Shown here in pieces: positions 11,978 through 30,400 of a stretch of DNA of 64,000 nucleotides. Within the stretch, counting starts at the first letter, position 1. The number at the start of each line of letters is the position of its first letter. The stretch spans positions 5,394,001-5,458,000 of the forward strand of contig OX442316.1 in assembly GCA_949358305.1 (NCBI GenBank), in the 5' to 3' direction. Origin of the DNA: Strigamia acuminata (taxonomy: Eukaryota; Arthropoda; Chilopoda; Geophilomorpha; Linotaeniidae). The translations under genes were made by a program, and so were the position numbers. The notes beneath the pieces are model-generated. The model ran no database searches and was not told where the DNA came from. It was given only the letters and a program-made list of their open reading frames with translations.

Positions 11978-12463
11978 TCACGGTTTCCGAGTTATGTTAT
12001 ATTTCTCCAGGAAAAACTCTTCGAGTGTTTCTGTTCTATGAAGATTGTGAACGGGAACGGCACAAATATCTTTATTCGTTTGACATTCTTTCGTTTTTGT
12101 AATTTTGGCTACGTTTTGGTGCTTGGGTTGACGACATAGTTCGAGTGCTTTCTTTTTCGCGGCTACTTTAACCCCGGTGGCTTTACACACGTCTTCTACA
12201 CCCAATTGTGCATTAATTACGGCAGGCTGCGATGGAATTCGGTGTAAATAAATAGGACCAACAACAAACTGATCGGCTCTTATCGATTGGCATCGTCCGG
12301 TTAGGCTATTCCACAACCACAAAAAGAAAGCAGATAAAATCAGAAGTAGTATGACCCAATAATACCAATAAAAAAAGGCTTTTGGCCGGGGTTCGTTTTC
12401 GGCAAGGACGTCGTTGTCCTTTGATTCGGACATAACACATTTCTTATAAGCGTCATGACCCAA
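11978..12463 (-). CDS. Hypothetical single-pass membrane protein
   Basis: Intronless ORF of 161 aa, or 151 aa from the internal ATG at 12433 (MSESKDNDVL). An acidic, polar N-terminus is followed by a strong transmembrane segment at about residues 29-51 (AFFYWYYWVILLLILSAFFL), then a 110-residue lysine-rich domain with five Cys, probably outside the cytosol or in the ER/Golgi lumen. No signal peptide, so a type II-like signal-anchor topology is likely. The family is not recognised. It is on the same strand as TMEM258, whose start lies 224 bp downstream, so the two could share a transcript only if read through. Codon use and the clean membrane segment argue for a real gene; small introns cannot be excluded. 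Confidence 0.6.
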   Translation of the reverse strand: MGHDAYKKCVMSESKDNDVLAENEPRPKAFFYWYYWVILLLILSAFFLWLWNSLTGRCQSIRADQFVVGPIYLHRIPSQPAVINAQLGVEDVCKATGVKVAAKKKALELCRQPKHQNVAKITKTKECQTNKDICAVPVHNLHRTETLEEFFLEKYNITRKP

Positions 12464-15190
12464 ATGATTCTAAGTCTTGTCGCTAGACGACAGTCAATTC
12501 TTTAGAATGAGAATATAGAGAGTTAAATTATACAACAAAATCAAGAAAAATCAATAAAACCAGACCCAAATACGAACATCTCATTTTCATTTTGCAAAAT
12601 TCTTTTCTGCCATTTCAATCTAAATTTCTAAATTAGGAAACTTCTGTCGTTCCAAAACCATCCTGTTCAGCCATCTTGCAGATGCTAATTTACCGTATTT
12701 GCATTGAATTAAAGAAATTCAATTAAAACAAAGCAAAGAGATAAATTATTTGTGATTTCCTTGTGAAAATGCAATAAAATCTCATTAATTCATTTATATT
12801 TTAATCGCAACAATTGCAACTACAGTGTAAATAATCCCCAGATGTCTCGGAAGAAAAATTGATGCTAAATACACACAGCAATAAGACATCCTTGGAAAAA
12901 GACTTCAATTGAAAAATCAATTTAAGCTGCAGGTAAATCAAAGAACATGCCTGGTGAATACACACATTAAAAATTAATCAATTTTTGTGAATATTTCTTT
13001 TTTCAATCTCTGAATTCAACAGCCATTAGCATAATTAGTGTGTACTGCACTAAATGTATTCTTGGTGCTCGGAGACAATTAATATACAATTTTAATATAC
13101 AAAAATACACAGACAGCGTCACAAAATAACAAGAGTGTAATGAGAAGAAGCGAATACTGCAATAATTATCAAACCAAATGAGGTTTCCATCGGCAATTCA
13201 AACTTAATGGGGAAAAATGAAAATTCTAATTAATAATTTAAAGCGAAATTGTAAGACTTCATTATGAGATTTTTTACCTTTAGAAAATTCGAACCAAGCA
13301 CTTTTTTGTTCTTTTTTGATCAAATCTCAACTTTAAAAAAAAAATCACTTTTATTTTATTTATTTATTTATATATATTTGAGATTAAAAGACTGCCTGAA
13401 CCCAAAACTTGCTTATCTTGAGTTTTTCTCCCTTAAAAATAGAGCAAAATGATACCAATCCACTTGTGTAATCAATTGCACTGCTCCGTATTATATAGTA
13501 ATAATTAAAATAATTGATAACAAGAATGAATGAATCTAACCTACATAACTCCCATGTGTTAATGTGCAAATATAATAACAACCCATTCCGTATAATGATG
13601 ACTTTCAGATGAGCATTCCCAACCATAACCAACCAAGTGAGAAAATAACAACTCTTGTTACATAACATGCTTCCTCATTTCCTTGCCAATACAAATACAA
13701 CTTTAATTTTGAATATTTAAAATGCAATCTGTAATCCCTGGACAGTGTAGTTGGATTGGATCTGTCAGCACTATTAAAAACAAGAAAAAAAAACGTGACA
13801 ACATCACAATGAGAGCAGAAATTCTAATTTGGCAATGCACTTACAATTCCCTAGAGGCAGGCAACGGAAAGATAAAAATATGAAATCATTATTCTTTTAT
13901 CAATAATATTTCTGCTAATGATCTGGAAAGAAGATCATTTGGATGAGTGTGTTTTGTACATTTCCCATCTGATTAATTAATGTGTCCAGTGTATTATACG
14001 GAGCAAACGATACAATAGCGAGTTGTTGGAAATTTGAATAGTGAAATGTAACCTACATAAAGACTCTTAATTGCAACACCTGTGGCTGTGTTCTCAAAAA
14101 TATTAAACTTATACATTATTCAGTTTTTGTCCAAAAACAGAATAATATTTTCGCTGCAGATTTATTATTTTTTTTTCTTCAATTTTTTCAATTATTTTTA
14201 TTATTTTTTTCAATTTTTTCAATTATTTTTATTTTTTTTTCAATTTTTTCAATTTTGTTTCTATCAATAACAATTCCAAAATGTTTTATTTAAAAAAAAA
14301 CTAAATAAATAAACGTGTCCTTGGTTTTATCAACACTTGAGCAAAAAGTTTTATTTATTTACTTTTTTTTAAAAGAAAAAGAAGATAAAAAGGAAGAAGA
14401 AAAAAAAGAAAAAGGGGAAATGGATTTTTTTTTATTTTTTTTTTTTTATCTATTTAAATTTTTAATCATTAGCCTTTTGTGTTCATTCCGAAGGACGTTT
14501 TCAGATTTCATTACATTTAATATTTCATGATACGTACATTCAACCTTTCATTCCAGAAAATCATAATCCATCGTTATGACCTTGATTAAAGTGTCCATTT
14601 CTACAAGATATAAAAATATGTTGCTTGCAACCTTTTACTTCCACATACATCATTCCTTCTCTTAGTTCTTTTCGTAAAAAAAATATATAAAATAAAATTT
14701 AAAAAAAAAAAGACCATAAATTTACTACAACTTCCTTCAGAAAAGACTTTGGAATCTTTTCTAAAGGAATCAATAAACTTGCAAACCGTTTAATTAATGA
14801 TAAAAACAAAAACAAAAAACCATTTGAAGAACCTAATAAAGCCTATCGAATGGTAACTAAAAATAATCTAAGGTTAATTGCAATTAAAACCTTTAAAACG
14901 ACCAAATTAATTATTAAATTTATTGCAAAAATTCCAAGGATGAATAAATATTTTTGCAGCAAACTTTTTCCTTTAAAAACTCCAAACAAACAAAAATATA
15001 GCAATTTACGAGCTTAATAAAACATTTTTTGACTCTACAACAAAACCAATCGAAACTTTATTTTTCCCAGCTTCGAAAAAAATGAACTTAAAACCCTCCC
15101 AAAGAAATGATTTTGCAGCTAAAGCAACTTTTTTTTTCCCAACAAAATCTTATCCATTATCTCGAACACAACCAGAATAAATGGAATTTC

Positions 15191-15224
<34 letters not shown>

Positions 15225-15397
15225 AAAGAAAAAAACAATTTCCTTGCCGGCCATTTGATGGCGCTTTACACATATTCAACAACACGTGACATAAACCAGC
15301 ACGGCAAGTAGCGCCCCCTATTCCGAGTTTTGATGGCTCCCAGGATCCTCGGCGCGTCTCTTCCGATGTTGCGCCTTGTTCTAAGGGCCATGAGAAA
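12464..15397. other. Gene-poor AT-rich intergenic region
   Basis: Low-complexity sequence, including a T-rich block at 14160-14270 built on a TTTTTCAATT unit, purine-rich 14370-14420, and a pure poly-A run at 15195-15221. No convincing gene. GC content rises sharply at about 15240, where the PDE3 promoter and first exon begin. Confidence 0.55.
14160..14270. repeat. T-rich tandem low-complexity block
   Basis: Irregular tandem copies of TTTTTTCAATTATTTTTATT-like units. A plus-strand ORF through it encodes only Phe/Tyr/Asn runs and is a by-product of the repeat. Confidence 0.7.
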
Positions 15398-20593
<5,196 letters not shown>

Positions 20594-22111
20594 ACGTTTG
20601 AAAACAAGCCGCAGCATAGTCATTTTAATTTTTCTTTCCATTTGGAGAAGCCGAAGATGTAAATACTCTAAACAAAGAATCTCCAATTACTAAAATATCC
20701 TGCGACCAAAGTCCGCCATTCCGATTTGAGTGGGATCCGTGGCTACTTTGCTAAATGTTTTTAAGAAATCAAACTCTGATTGACTCTTAGTACTGTTAAA
20801 TTACTCATAATTATATAAAAATTACATATCAAATGACTAAAAAAAAAAAATATATAAAAAGAAAATATAAAGTATCCAAAGACATGACAAATTCCTTGCT
20901 CAAAAAATGTAAACTATTAAACCCTGTGTCTCGTTGGATGTCAATATTTTGTACGACAACAGAAAAGTGTGTTCATTTTTTTTTTTGTTCGTAAATATAA
21001 AGAATATCAAACGATGTGTCTTAGTGAATTTTGACCTTGATTTAAGATAGGAACCGGGGAATAGACTTTTGAACCACAAGCTTAATTGGCAGGAAACCAA
21101 AATCATGTGGAAATATTTCCAACAGTGTTAAAAAGGTCAGTCATTGCTCTCTAAACGCATTCACTTGAATTTACATAACACTATAATATATCTTTACAGA
21201 TCCAACGTCCTAACTGTGCGTGATTGAATCCAATTGTCTTTTTACCACCGTTCATTGTGTTTTTCTTCAATTTCTATCCAAAATAAATCGAAAATTGAGA
21301 TTAGATGTGTATTTTTCACCTTTAACCCGTGAGAACAACAACTTTTGTTGATCAAGTGTAAGTACACTTCGAAATAAAATAGGACGAGTTTGTTGGCGCA
21401 CAATTAATAATTAAAAATTTATAATGGCGATAAAACAAAAGTGCAAGTAAACAAACAACAGCTTTAAAACATGCGCTGGTTCTAATTAAAAAGTCAAGAT
21501 GGAAAAATGCGACGCAATATTGGACTCGTCAGACGCTTATGCAAGAGAGCATCGTGTGCCATTCGCAGAATTTTAATTTTGTTTTCGCCGGGCTTAGTTT
21601 AACCCCCGCAGTGTGCACTGGCAATTGACAAAGTAGTTTACGCTTCCTTCCACACGACAATACAAGTTGGAGAAAATGACCAAAAGTAAAACTCTATTAG
21701 TGTTGCAAATTGCACTTGCACGGCGTGTTAAATTAACCAGAAATTCCAGATAACTATGCTCAAGTGGCAAAACCTAACCTACATTTACTTGAATACTTGA
21801 GATAATTGGCAACCTATCAAAATTCTAATAAAAAAAAATTAAACACTTAAAAAAAAATTAAATATTCAATATTCAAAAAAAAAAAAAAGAATTTGAATAA
21901 ATAAAAAAAATCGGAATACCAGAGCTCTCATTTTGCGAAACCAGGGGGACCACGAGGAGGTAGAGAGTTGGGTTTTACCCCCCAAAAATGATTGTTAATT
22001 TCAAAATAACCAAAAAAAAAAAATTACATCAAACAACAGTGGAAATAAGCCAAACTTGGAGACAAAACAACGAGAAAACGCTCTTAAATTCCATACTACA
22101 AACGCAAAACA
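20594..22111. other. PDE3 3' region and intergenic DNA
   Basis: Likely 3' UTR followed by AT-rich intergenic sequence. Several AATAAA signals occur, for example near 20559 and 21282. Poly-A-rich 20835-20870 and 21820-21910. No gene seen. Confidence 0.5.
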
Positions 22112-22258
22112 TTAATGTCGCGCTAGTACTAAATGAGGCGGTAGTAAGTTTAGCATCTCACTGAGCATTACTAGAAAAATACACACTCCAAGAAGCAAAA
22201 AATCCAATAAGAAGACGAAATAAAACGCACCGGTAAAAAGCAAGACAAGATCTGCCAT
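22112..22258 (-). CDS. Candidate 48-aa membrane micropeptide
   Basis: ATG at 22258 opens a 48-residue ORF beginning MADLVLLFTGAFYFVFLLDF, almost wholly hydrophobic up to residue 35, ending in a polar tail LLPPHLVLARH. The clean hydrophobic helix plus short basic end is the usual form of small integral membrane proteins. An upstream in-frame ATG at 22411 gives a 99-aa version with an unconvincing N-terminus. A CCAAT box (CCAACCAATAG, read on the plus strand) lies about 110 bp upstream. I do not recognise the family. Chance is a real alternative. Confidence 0.35.
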   Translation of the reverse strand: MADLVLLFTGAFYFVFLLDFLLLGVCIFLVMLSEMLNLLPPHLVLARH

Positions 22259-24472
22259 TGTATAGCTTTGTAACTCGAGCGTCGGCGAAGGAAGAAAGAA
22301 AAATAGCTTCGAAACAACCACCAACAAGACGTTGCTCGTTTCCCGCCACGTTACAAAATTCCAACCAATAGAAAAAGAGCTTATTTTACATATTACAGCC
22401 CCTTGCGCCATCTAGTGGTTTGTAAAACAACTAAAAGAAGCTCGTTTCGCCTTCTAGATGTTCCAGTCTTTTTCACATCACATTTTCCTCCAACCCGAAC
22501 CAAATGCAGTAAAATCACGTGATCGTCTATGTCTGTTTTTTCTCGTCGCTGTCCCCATCAGTGTGCAAGACCGACGCCTGCGCTTTCTCCATTGCATTAT
22601 TTGCCATTGTTTTCCTTATTAGTGCCAGCCGCTTTCAGTTAATTTGTGACGAATGGATGATTTTGTGGTCTAAACATGTGGATTCCTATCACCTATTATT
22701 CCACCCACATTCTATGATGGAGGAAGAAACCAACAACGCGTAATGTGATGCTGAAACGCTATACAAACGCTTCGATTGTTTAGATCTTAATTCACAGCTC
22801 GTGTTTGTGTGACCAAGAACGGCATGTTCAGCGGTGGTAACATTTGTTTGACATAAGAGGTAAAAAAAAAAATTAATTGTGTAAATTTTTATTATTATAA
22901 AAAATTAATTTAAAATTGTCAAATTTTATGTTTTAGAAAAAGGATTTTTTTTTTAAAAATGTAATTAATTCGTGTTCATAATTGCGTCGTTTCTTAAGGT
23001 GCAGTGGTGCGTTAGCGGTCATCAACCCCAACAAAGACCTTGAATTTTCTTGAGTTTCATCGACCCGTTTCTTATGGTGAGTGCGACAATTCATGATGAT
23101 CAGTATTGTTTGTTTTGATTATTTACAAATTCAATCGCTTGTTGTAACAAAACTGTGTTTTGCAATGCGCCGCCGTCATGCAGGGAAGCCCGATGATCCC
23201 ATCCACGCAGCTGGGAGATTTCATTTGTACACCAAATAATCCCGATTTGTCTGTTTGTTTTGAATATTCGCGTCCCACCTGCTTTGGCAAGTGTTGAAGA
23301 TTTAGTCCGAGGGATTGTTGTTTGTTTACTCCGAAGGTTTGAGTCATTAAATCCTTCATCGCATCATTAAAATTTAATGATGATGTGATGATGTACAAAA
23401 CAGCGAAATTAACTGGTTTGGATTTTTGATTTTTCATTAGCACCAGTGGTATAAAATCAAAGTGGTCGAAATTTCTAATTTGTTATGCAAATCCTTTCTC
23501 CCAGCTTGTTTGTTTACATTTCGATGTCGTGCGATCAACCCGCGGCTGCCAGCTCCAAATATGTCATCAGCGATTCGAGGTCACTTGTCGTTATCTCGAT
23601 TGATGACATAATTTTACGCTAAAACACGTCAGCAAAAACTTCTTTTATTGATGTTTTGACTATCACACAAGTATACACACTAGGCGCATTCATAAAGTCA
23701 TGTTTAACTTGCAGTTAAAAATATTTCGATGTTTAAATATCTGAAAAAAACAGACGAAATAATTTCTTTCAACAAAACTTTGATATTATCCTCGAATCAA
23801 ATGAAACCATCCCCTTTAATCTACAAGGATACTAAGTGCCATTCCAGAGCATTCATTTTTCATAGTGTGCTTACCGTGACAGTTTTAAGAATTCATTTTT
23901 CATTGCCACTTTAAACTTGTAAATTCCATTTTTCACTGACAGAATTCAATAGTTTCCATTTCTAAAAATCATGCGTAATCCCCGTCTGCTCGTACAGGAA
24001 TTTTCCAGTTTGATTTTGGCGTCAGACGGTTTTGGCGGACACTGTGGGCCGATGCCATAAAATTTGACAGGACGACACTGGAGAAACGAATGTTTTGGAA
24101 AGCATCTACGTACTAAAACAAACCAATTGCACTGTTCTTCCATTTTAGAATGACATTTCCACTCGTAGAATTTCAAGAATGCGGATCAATACAAACAAGA
24201 AACGTGTATGGGTTGACATGACAACATGACTCACTCATCACTTTACATAGCAAAATAAGCAGAGCAGAAAGGAAAATCTCAAACAACTATTTATTTATAA
24301 TGTGTTTTGTTTGCTGACGCATTTTCTACAAACATCAAAAGCACATTTATTTTAGCTGCACCATGTAATAAAACTTGTGCATTGTGCAACTGACCGCTGC
24401 GCTTTCAACAAATTGCCTGACGTATTGTCCATTTTTTCTCTCTTTGTGCAGCTATATTAGCAGACAAGTGCC
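22259..24472. other. Intergenic, before kelch gene
   Basis: Includes a partial family-A MITE at 23682-23760. Plus-strand ORF 22519-22743 and minus-strand ORF 23123-23443 have no family match and lack splice or promoter support. The 150 bp before the kelch start contain a pyrimidine-rich acceptor-like tract ending in GCAG at about 24451, so the 5' UTR may be spliced. Confidence 0.5.
23682..23760. mobile_element. MITE family A, left-end partial copy
   Basis: AGGCGCATTCATAAAGTCAT followed by GTTTAACTTG, identical to the left end at 20408 except for one base over 30 bp. Similarity then weakens but stays collinear through GTTTAAAT and CTGAAAAAAACAGAC. No right end found. Confidence 0.65.
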
Positions 24473-27400
24473 ATGTGGTCAACCGTGACTCCCAGTGTTG
24501 GCAGTCCTGTGCCTTGTACGAGAAGTAAATTGGCAGTTTGTATTCACCAGAATTACATTTATGTCCTGGGTGGAAGAACAAGGAATCAACAAACCAAAGA
24601 CTTTTGGCGATACAGCATCGGTATAATAGAACATTTCTACCTTATTTTATCAACAATAACCCATAAATAACTCCTCTCCTAAACTAATTACCCAATTTAC
24701 CAATATTGTGTATCCCAATATTCAATTTCATGCTTCTGCAAGTAATCCAACGAACTTATTGTAATGCCAATGACAAACCTATGGTAATACAATAGTGGGG
24801 TTTTCTATCAATGTTTAGTTTAATGGATATCATTGCAAACATGGCCTTGGTTTAATATGTTTCAGGGCTTATGTTGGTGGTGGCATCCATTTACCCAAGG
24901 GGAGTTAATGTTACTTTTATTCATTTCATTTATTTAGTGTTATATCACAATAAGGGGTTTCAAAAATGACAAGCTGAAGTCGCTGAAGTGATTGTTCCAA
25001 TAATCACAATCACTGCATTATTGATGACCCACACCAGTTCCACGTAATTATTTTTTTAAAATTTTTTTTGGTTATTTATTTTCCTTAGTTTAAGCATTCT
25101 TCAGCACTAAAAACTCCTTTTCAGATGATTATAAATAAGCGCTGAGGTCACAATCGTAATAATCACTTCAGCGTGTCATTTACGAGACCCCTTAATGAAT
25201 TTATGCAGTTTATTTTTAATACAATTCTGTGTAGGTGTAGGTGTGGGACATTTGTGCGATTCAGGGCGATTGATTGCCACTTGAATAATGCATCCTTCAC
25301 CAGTTTGATTCAAATGAAGGGGAATTTTGTTGTGTGGGTGAATGCCTGAATGCCTGAATGGTATCTGTTTTGTCAGATGCAGGAGGGGAAAGTGTTGCAT
25401 CCTCTTCTGTCCCCACTTTTCTTAATGGATTCAGTCAGGTCATATAAAATGTGATAACCCTCAACGGCTAATTTAAAATGGACAGTGCACGCAAAGAGAA
25501 ACTAATAGAACATCTTGAATCAAATGTTGTTTGTAATACGATTAGTGGGAGCTTGTTCTTGTTCTTGGTTACAGTAAAATAAGTTTATGATATCTGGATT
25601 AAAACTAGATTAAAAGCTAGTTTTGTATTGATGGCGGTCGAATGGGTCTGTGATATATGAAGGCGGATTTGTTTAGGGAATAAAAATAAAATAAACTAAT
25701 TTTCTGCAGTTTATTGTTGTGCATGACTGCTCTATCAGAATAAAATTGGATTGGGTGTTTTTGAAGAGGAAGACTCGAGATTTTTGGTCAGATTGAGCAC
25801 TGAGTTTATAGAAGAATTGATGTGTGTCAATTTAAATTGGTGCGCACAGCTGTTAATAATTCACAATGCCAGATTGGGAAAGGGGGGAATGAATGCTTTG
25901 GAAAGGAATAGAAGGGAAGTGCAAAGTAATGTTGATGTTCCATCATTATATGTTCCTGTTCATCCTCTACTTTGCTCTGCCAAAAGCTGTTAAGATAAAT
26001 CATGTGCTTCTGTCTTCATCTCATCCGGAGATAAAATCAATAATTTTAGTTGACAACAATTTTGGATAAAAATAGAAAAGGTTTTTCTGTTCTTTCTATT
26101 AAGGCCTTGTACTCTGTTTTGGTTGTTTTGAGGACTAGGCTTTAAGATTGCTTTTTTCCAGGTTGGTAATTAATGGAAAAAAAGAAAATAAAAGGAAGCA
26201 AAGTTGATGCAATTTTAATGAGCGGAAAAAAGCCTTTTAGCCCTTTTTTCAAGGGGTTTTACACATGTGATGTATAAAATTAGAAGCATTTACTTTGCAA
26301 ATTGGATGAAACTGCCTTTCAATGTGAGGCCAGAATAATTGATCTGTGTGTCAATTAGAAAATCTCACCCTGGTTCTCAACTTGCCGAAAATTAATTAAA
26401 TTACTTCACAAATTCCACAATACGAGGTGCATTTTGCTATTTCCAAGCGCTAAGCAGAACAAACAAACTCAAAACATTAGCTGCATTCAATCTGCCTGTA
26501 ATCAGAAATTATGTATTTTGATTTCGCTGATTTTCCAAGAGAATAATCCGATTATAATCCGACTAATGATACAAATAAATATCCCCTCAAACATGCGACT
26601 GAAAACAGACTAGATCGAGAAGTTTAGTCTAAATTACTTCATTAAAAATTAACTAAAGTAGTATCTTTGAGTTAATTTTTTAGAAAGTTGTTGGTGTGTG
26701 ATTGGAAGCAGAATGAGAGGGAAGTGACGTTTGGACAAAGTGTTTTGTGTTCACAATTCCATTACTGCCTCCCCTTTTTACTGTCAATTCCCTAAATCCC
26801 ATTGGTTGGTGTACCCTTCCACCAGAGGAAAAGTCTTAACTCACTTTCCATTCCCCCTTTCGTCTCCAACCTAATGCGCTTTCTCACTACACGATTTACA
26901 TGTCCACAAAAATGATGGAATGAAGGAATTGGGGTTGTAAAGCATGTTCTGGCTGAATTTATGACTTTCCATTGAAAATAGGCAATAAATTGTGAGCTAG
27001 AGGTGCATGATGCAATGGTATGTGAGGGCATTGGCGTAAAAAGTCAATGGCATCAACACCCTTGTCTGGGGGAGGTGTAGAATACACCTCTTGACATTGC
27101 TTTGTGCAAGCCATTTGGAGATTGACTTTGCATAAATGCTATGTCGATTCTGCTCTCAATCATGTGATGCTTGTTGAGAACAGGACGTGCTTGGAAAGCA
27201 GAATTATTTCTTGCGAAGATGATCACAAGCCAAATTCAATTTATCTCAACACATACTGCCACTGGGGGCCTTTATTGCACTTTAAAGTGTATTATCAGGT
27301 TGAATGGAAAAATATTTAATGGCCAACATTATGGATTTATGTAAATTTTGTTTGCAACTTGAAAACTGCAACATGCAGGTTTCTCTTTATTTTTTATTTT

Positions 27401-30400
27401 TATTTCTATTTTTTTTTTGCAACGGTGCGTTATGAAATTGCTCGGGTTTTTGCATTTAATGTCGGCCATTTCTAGAATAAAACTGCACTTAAATTTAAGC
27501 TTAGTTTTTCGCATATCTTTACTTCTGATTAGAATTTAACACTTTTACAAATGTTAAAGATACCAGTAGTTCATTATTGGTGTTTTGTTGCTTTCTTTCT
27601 TTATTTTCTGTACTTATACTTAGTTATTGGTTTATGGTTTATCTTTGTGTTTCTCGCAAACCGACCATGGGATGTGGATGAAACTTGTTTTATTGGATTT
27701 TTCTTGTGGTTTTGTAACTATATAGATACTTTCAGACACCTAGGCCTTGCGTTTTGTAAGTAACGCCAAGTTGATGTCAAAAGTGCACCAACTTTAGGTT
27801 ATAGTTCGTAGTTATTATATATATCCGACTTGTGTTATTGCACTTTTTATTGTTTTTGATGTTTCTTATTGATTATCTAACTTGGAGAATTGTTCAGAGT
27901 TGTTTCTAGTTTCTTCACAACACTATCAATCAAGTTATTTAAGCTACTTAATGATCTATTGTTGAAGGGGCAATTTCGTTTCTCCATGATGGGGTGCTTG
28001 GATAAATGGTTTGACAGCAGATTACTGTTTTTAAAAATTAATTAGAAATCTATAATCGGCTGACACTGAGTGAACCGTGACGCAGCCATGTGGAAAATAA
28101 TAGAATGGAGAAATTATCTCAGTTTGTTTTGATCAATGCCAAAAGTGAATATATTTTTATACTTTAATTTTAAAAAAAAATGCAATCTTTAATGGACATT
28201 AAATGAGAGAAATCATCCATCCACTTTACTGCTGGGAATTGTAATTAGCTTTAATTTATCATATCTTCCATGTCCATGTTTGTTGACAAAGACGAGATTA
28301 ACTGTTTTTTGTGCAATAAATTTAATAATAAATAGAAATTTGCATTTTACTGCAAACAAAATTTGTTCTGTTGGGGGGAAATACCCACACCACTAATCCA
28401 TAAGAGGGTTTTTAAGCCTACACATGCTGAGATGAAAATCACAATACACAATGGTGAACTATTGATTTTTTTGACATAGTAAAATGATGGCGAAGCAGGA
28501 GCAATGCCATGTTATACTTTTATATAGAAAGTTGGGTCGATGTGTTGCAACTGAAAATTGAAATGCATTAAACTGATAATTAAAACTGATAACATGAAAG
28601 CTTAAACCGTGTTGATTAATGAAGAATTAAATTTCCTGCCACAATTCTTACGTCGAAGAATAAAAATTGCAAAATTCTAGTTGAGTATCACCAAAAGAAC
28701 TGATTGGTTTTTTTTCCCCCTACCCCTCTTATGCACAACTTCACACTTCATTTTGCAATGATTCATCAGAGTGAAAAGTGTAATTGGATGCTGCGTGCAG
28801 AAGATGTTATCAAAATTACAAGTTTTAAAAATTTCATAAATCTAATAACTCGTAGCTTACGATTATTAAAAAAAAGAAAAATGAATTTCTTATTTTTTCA
28901 ATCTGTTTACAGGGGAACACACTTGGAGTGAATTGAAAAGTATTGGCGATGGACCATCTCGACTGGAAGATCACACCATGGTTGCCTGGAAGGTATACAT
29001 CAAGGCGGAAAAAATTTGATTAATAAAATATATTTGATCTCTTCCGTGCTCTCTTGATAGGGAAATTTATATGTATTTGGTGGAGAGGTCAGTTTCGCTT
29101 CTACTGGCGAAACGCCGTTATGGATTTACAACATAGGTAATAATTCTACCCTTATCTCATTACTGGTGGTGGCAATTGATAAATTAATACTCACCAGACC
29201 GTAAGAATAAAAATAGAAAATATAATATTACGGCAACCGATACGAAAAAAGCGAGTTCGATCATTTTGTTTATCTCTAGCTGCATTCAAAAATAAAAATA
29301 AGAATTTTCGTTTAAGTGTATTTTAAGTTTTAACATGGGTTTAAACAGGAAATGATGTCATTTTTGGTTTAAAATTGAAGTAAAACACAAAATATTTTAG
29401 TTTTTGAATGCAGCTACTGTTCCAGTTAAGGTAAACTGAGCAGGGGACTCGTTAGAACCACGAGTCGACCGAGGCAACGAAATGAACGTTGTCGATAATT
29501 GATTGGAGCTTGTGATATGAGTTTACGGTTATTAGTGCTGTGTACTTAAATTGTTTTAAGTATTAAATTACGGTATTAATTGGCGGTTTCAATTGACAGC
29601 TGCCAACACATGGAGGAAAAAATGGAAATATTATTCAATAGTGCAGCCTCAAGGGTGCAGAGGACATACCGCAGTGGTTTTCCGCGGAGCGATGCACATA
29701 TATGGCGGTTACAGAGACCTTAAAGGGTCTAGCAGTGAACTGTGGAGTTTCAATTTTGGTAGGAATAAATTAATAAATAAAAAAATGTATACGTTTTGAT
29801 AATTTTTTTGCTTTCAGATAACGAAATATGGCAGCAAGCTGTACTAAGAAAGAATGCGGAAGTGCCAACCGGACGCCACGATCATTCGGCAGTGGTTCAT
29901 GACTCCGCCATGTGGGTGTACGGCGGAATGACAAATTTACAAGAAAGAACGGACTTTTGGAGATGGGATTTTGGTAATTATTTGGCAATTATAGACAAAA
30001 TATAAACAAATTTAAGTTCCATCTTATCATGTTTGTGTATTTTATTTAGATACCAAGCGATGGGCTCGAATAAAATCTAAAGGCGGGCCGGGGGAACTAC
30101 ATGGTCACACTGCTTGTAAGGTGTTTTCGTCGATGCTATTATTCGGCGGCGAACGCCAACGACAACCGCAGGAGATTTTATGGAGATTTCATTTTGGTTT
30201 GTTGAAAGATCAATTAATTGAGTTTGAATTAATTATTTTCTAATTATTTTCTAGCAACCGAAGCTTGGGAAAGGCTAAATGTGAACGGTATTCTTCCCGG
30301 TCCTCGCTCCCGACATTCATCAATTGTCGTCCCGTCAGTTCTACTCATTCCTTCTGACTGCAAACCGTCTGAAAGACCCAAATCAATTCCCTGTCAGTCG

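Noticed and set aside
14082-14530. Phe/Tyr-rich and Lys/Glu-rich ORFs
   Set aside because: Translations of T-rich and purine-rich low-complexity DNA.
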